The position numbers and the translations under genes were made by a program. A stretch of 37,970 nucleotides of DNA from Nitrospiraceae bacterium. GTDB lineage: Bacteria; Nitrospirota; Thermodesulfovibrionia; Thermodesulfovibrionales; UBA6898. The stretch's first letter is position 1. Each line of letters starts with the position of its first letter. The stretch is taken from contig CP070737.1 in assembly GCA_020347665.1 (NCBI GenBank), positions 790,707 to 828,676 on the forward strand. The letters are read 5' to 3'. Below are positions 35,942 through 37,970 of this stretch, in pieces. A model generated the notes under the pieces. It saw only the letters and a list, made by a program, of their open reading frames with translations. It was not told where the DNA came from and ran no database searches.

Positions 35942-37291
35942 ATGGTGGAAGTAGTCATCTCTATTCTTATGGGGGCAGCTATTGGCGGAATTATTGTTTG
36001 GCTTATTACTTCAGGCCGAGCAAAAGGTTCTGAAGCAGTAAATAGTGAGTTGAGGAAGCAGATGCAGCATACTGCTGATGAACTGAATAAAACAAGGGGT
36101 GAACTAGATGTCGAGCGCCAGGCAAAGGTTGAAGCACTGACCAGACTCGAATCAATCCAGAAGAACTACAAGGAACAAAAAGAACTGTTCGATATCATGA
36201 AGAAGGAAATGTCCGATACGTTTAATGCGTTATCTTCGGCAGCACTCAAAAGCAGCAGTGAAGACTTCCTGAGACTTGCATCGGAATCACTCGGAAAAGT
36301 AGTTTCCGATACTAAAGGGAAGCTTGGAGAGCATCGTGCCGCCATGGACGGGATGATAAAGCCGCTATCTGATTCACTAAAGAGATATGAGGAGCAGATC
36401 AAGCATATGGAACAGAGCAGACATAAGGCATATGGAAGTCTCGAAGAACAGCTGAGGACATTAGCCGTTACTCATGAGAATCTTCAGCAGCAGACAAGCA
36501 ATCTTGTATCCGCACTGAGAAAACCTGAGGTCCGAGGAAGATGGGGAGAAATGCAGTTAAGAAGAGTTGCCGAACTCTCAGGGATGTCCATGCATTGTGA
36601 TTTTACAGAACAGGAATCGGTTGATACGGATAAAGGAAAGGTTCGTCCGGATATGATTGTACATCTTCCGAATGAACGTGAAATAGTAGTAGATTCGAAG
36701 GCTTCACTCGAAGCCTTTCTGAATGCTACTGCTGCTTCCACAGAAGATGAAAGAAAAAACCACATGAAGAAACATTCCCAGCAGGTGAGGGCCCATATGA
36801 ACAGGCTTGCTTCAATGGAATACTGGAGTCAGTTCAAGAAATCACCCGAGTTTGTTATCCTTTTCATACCCGGAGAATCCTTTTTGAGTGCCGCCCTAGA
36901 AGCAGATACGACACTTATGGAGGACGGAATCCAGAAGAAAGTAATTCTTGCCACACCAACGACATTTATCGCATTGCTGAGGGCAATTGCGTATGGTTGG
37001 CGGCAGGAACAGATGACCAAGAATGCTCAGGTAATCAGTGAGCATGCCAGAGAGTTATATAACAGGATGGGAACCCTTGCACAACATTTTGAAAATATTG
37101 GATCAAATCTTGAAAAATGTATCTCTGCATACAACCGGGCGGTTGGGTCGCTTGAGTCTCGGGTTTTACCCTCGGTCAGGAGATTTAAAGAACTTGGTGT
37201 AACTGGTGCTCAGGAAATGCCGGTTATGGAGCAAATAGATCAGAAACCGAGGACTATGGGCCTGTTACCTGAGGATGAAGAAAAAGGATAG
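35942..37291 (+). CDS. rmuC: DNA recombination protein RmuC
   Basis: An N-terminal transmembrane helix (about 3-23) is followed by a long coiled coil (about 30-180) and the RmuC restriction-endonuclease-like domain. Diagnostic segments are RGRWGEMQLRRVAE, RPDMIVHLPN and VVDSKASLEAFLNA (with the Asp and Lys of a PD-(D/E)xK-type site), then FIPGESFLSAALE. Length is 449 residues. RmuC limits inversion at short inverted repeats in E. coli; its biochemical activity is not established. Confidence 0.94.
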   Translation: MVEVVISILMGAAIGGIIVWLITSGRAKGSEAVNSELRKQMQHTADELNKTRGELDVERQAKVEALTRLESIQKNYKEQKELFDIMKKEMSDTFNALSSAALKSSSEDFLRLASESLGKVVSDTKGKLGEHRAAMDGMIKPLSDSLKRYEEQIKHMEQSRHKAYGSLEEQLRTLAVTHENLQQQTSNLVSALRKPEVRGRWGEMQLRRVAELSGMSMHCDFTEQESVDTDKGKVRPDMIVHLPNEREIVVDSKASLEAFLNATAASTEDERKNHMKKHSQQVRAHMNRLASMEYWSQFKKSPEFVILFIPGESFLSAALEADTTLMEDGIQKKVILATPTTFIALLRAIAYGWRQEQMTKNAQVISEHARELYNRMGTLAQHFENIGSNLEKCISAYNRAVGSLESRVLPSVRRFKELGVTGAQEMPVMEQIDQKPRTMGLLPEDEEKG

Positions 37292-37442
37292 AGCACTATA
37301 TTCATTGTCTCATTCGATAAGATATTAAAAAAATAAATAAAAACAATATCATGCCTGATGTACCATAAAGTTATTAATTAAATTATTACGAGTAGGATCA
37401 CTTCCCATGACGATGAGAAAAGAGCATTGGGTATGGAAGAAT

Positions 37443-37476
37443 AATTGTTAAATAGTTTATAATATTTTTAACAATT
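37443..37476 (+). promoter_or_regulatory. Perfect 10-bp inverted repeat enclosing the -10 box of tusA
   Basis: AATTGTTAAA (37443-37452) is repeated inverted as TTTAACAATT (37467-37476). Between them lies TATAAT (37458-37463). There is no good -35 sequence at 17-18 nt. The arrangement is that of a promoter with an operator over the -10 region. Confidence 0.55.
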
Positions 37477-37500
37477 TCTATTGATATATGGGAGGACAGC

Positions 37501-37737
37501 ATGGGAGATATTAAGGCTGATGTGGTATTAGATACGAAGGGTTTGAATTGCCCGATGCCGGTTCTGAAAGCAAAAAAAGCGATTGATGCACTTCCTCAGG
37601 GACAGATTCTTGAGGTCATCTCAACCGATCCTGGTTCTAAATCTGACATACCGGCACTCTTAAAAAGACTCGGTCATGAGTTAATCAAGACAAAAGAGGA
37701 GGGGAACGTCATCGAGTTTTTTATCAGAAAAAAATAG
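37501..37737 (+). CDS. tusA: TusA-family sulfurtransferase
   Basis: A 78-residue sulfur relay protein. LNCPMPVLKAKK holds the canonical CPxP motif with C17, P18 and P20. The rest follows the family: EVISTDPGSKSDIPALLKRLGHEL. GGGAGG precedes the ATG by 6 nt. It is monocistronic, with its own promoter region and a strong terminator. Unlike the TusA-like protein at 7018 it keeps both prolines. Confidence 0.93.
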   Translation: MGDIKADVVLDTKGLNCPMPVLKAKKAIDALPQGQILEVISTDPGSKSDIPALLKRLGHELIKTKEEGNVIEFFIRKK

Positions 37738-37761
37738 ATCAGTCAGTATTCATTTCTTTAT

Positions 37762-37795
37762 AAAGAAGCCGGTTGTTATGGCTTCTTTTTTCTTT
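37762..37795 (+). terminator. Rho-independent terminator after tusA
   Basis: A perfect 9-bp stem (AAAGAAGCC, 37762-37770, with GGCTTCTTT, 37780-37788) encloses a 9-nt loop, with an uninterrupted T-tract running to 37791. Confidence 0.92.
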
Positions 37796-37866
37796 ATACG
37801 TTGATTGTGCCCGTAATCTATTTTTTCATTGTCTTTTCGTTCTTATTTTATGTAAGGTAATACGCT

Positions 37867-37922
37867 GCCGGAGTGGTCTCTGACTCGTTGAATCAACGAC
37901 TCAGAGAGCGGAATTGGTAGAC
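37867..37922 (+). other. tRNA-Leu-like 5' sequence split by a 31-nt palindrome
   Basis: GCCGGAGTGG (37867-37876) and CGGAATTGGTAGAC (37909-37922) together match the first 24 nt of a typical bacterial tRNA-Leu (acceptor strand and D-arm). Between positions 10 and 11 of that tRNA lies an inverted repeat (37877-37891 with 37893-37907, one mismatch) plus one G. No anticodon arm or T-arm follows; a run of CCTG units comes next. It is therefore not a functional tRNA as read. Confidence 0.45.
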
Positions 37923-37970
37923 CTGCCTGCCTGCCGGCATGTTTAACTACCGAAGGTAGGCGCAAGGAGA
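37923..37970 (+). repeat. CCTG-rich low-complexity sequence and hairpin at the right edge
   Basis: Three tandem CTGC units (CTGCCTGCCTGCCGGCA) are followed by a CTACC-GAA-GGTAG hairpin (37948-37960) and AAGGAGA, a possible ribosome-binding site for a gene beyond the window. Confidence 0.4.

Noticed and set aside
37867-37970. selC (tRNA-Sec) at the right edge, which would support the selenoprotein
   Set aside because: The sequence matches the 5' part of tRNA-Leu, not tRNA-Sec, and has no UCA anticodon arm or long acceptor stem.

Overview
The window reads as a chromosomal segment of a Gram-negative, probably anaerobic bacterium of moderate GC content. Three things suggest the Nitrospirota or Desulfobacterota, although no rRNA or other phylogenetic marker is present to settle it. 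The first is the gene order (def-fmt-DUF116, rny-ymdB, trmFO-xerC-hslV-hslU, FmdE-argB). The second is a type II secretion secretin together with RlpA, which implies an outer membrane. The third is a very likely selenoprotein. There is no phage, no insertion sequence and no CRISPR array. Most genes are packed into operons with ATGA, GTGA or TAATG overlaps.

Layout. Positions 1-3088 (minus strand) carry def, fmt, a DUF116 membrane protein, a PASTA protein and the start of rpe: N-terminal protein maturation, then envelope and sugar-phosphate genes. Positions 3171-8497 (plus) carry a cold-shock gene with a near-consensus promoter and a strong terminator, then lipA, alaC and hom. A three-gene sulfur-transfer cassette follows (TusA-like, MoeB/ThiF-like, JAMM protease). 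Positions 8525-12868 (minus) carry rarA, rny, ymdB, a small ORF matching only the C-terminal end of GspE/PilB ATPases, and a CheY-like receiver. Between the divergent rarA and tatA lies a structured RNA locus with its own promoter that looks like 6S RNA.

Positions 13402-25104 (plus) carry tatA, alr, a partial type II secretion operon in the order E-K-L-M-C-D, then aspC, era, a bifunctional-nuclease-family gene and recO. Positions 25099-26385 (minus) carry a DksA/TraR-type zinc-finger protein with a long lysine/alanine-rich N-terminal tail and a PilZ protein with two CxxC pairs. Positions 26576-37737 (plus) carry a CYCXC-family selenoprotein, trmFO, xerC, hslVU, rlpA, an FmdE-like gene, argB, sixA, a TraB/GumN protein, a lone GroES-like protein, rmuC and a canonical tusA with a strong terminator.

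The most notable observation is at 26576-26983. The apparent 101-residue ORF stops at a UGA, but the same frame continues for 33 more conserved-looking residues. The UGA occupies the first cysteine position of a CxxC pair (giving UxxC), and a bacterial SECIS-like hairpin follows 16 nt later. The second is the 6S-like RNA at about 13067-13259 (minus). The right edge ends in tRNA-Leu-like sequence split by a 31-nt palindrome, which may mark a contig boundary or a rearranged tRNA gene.
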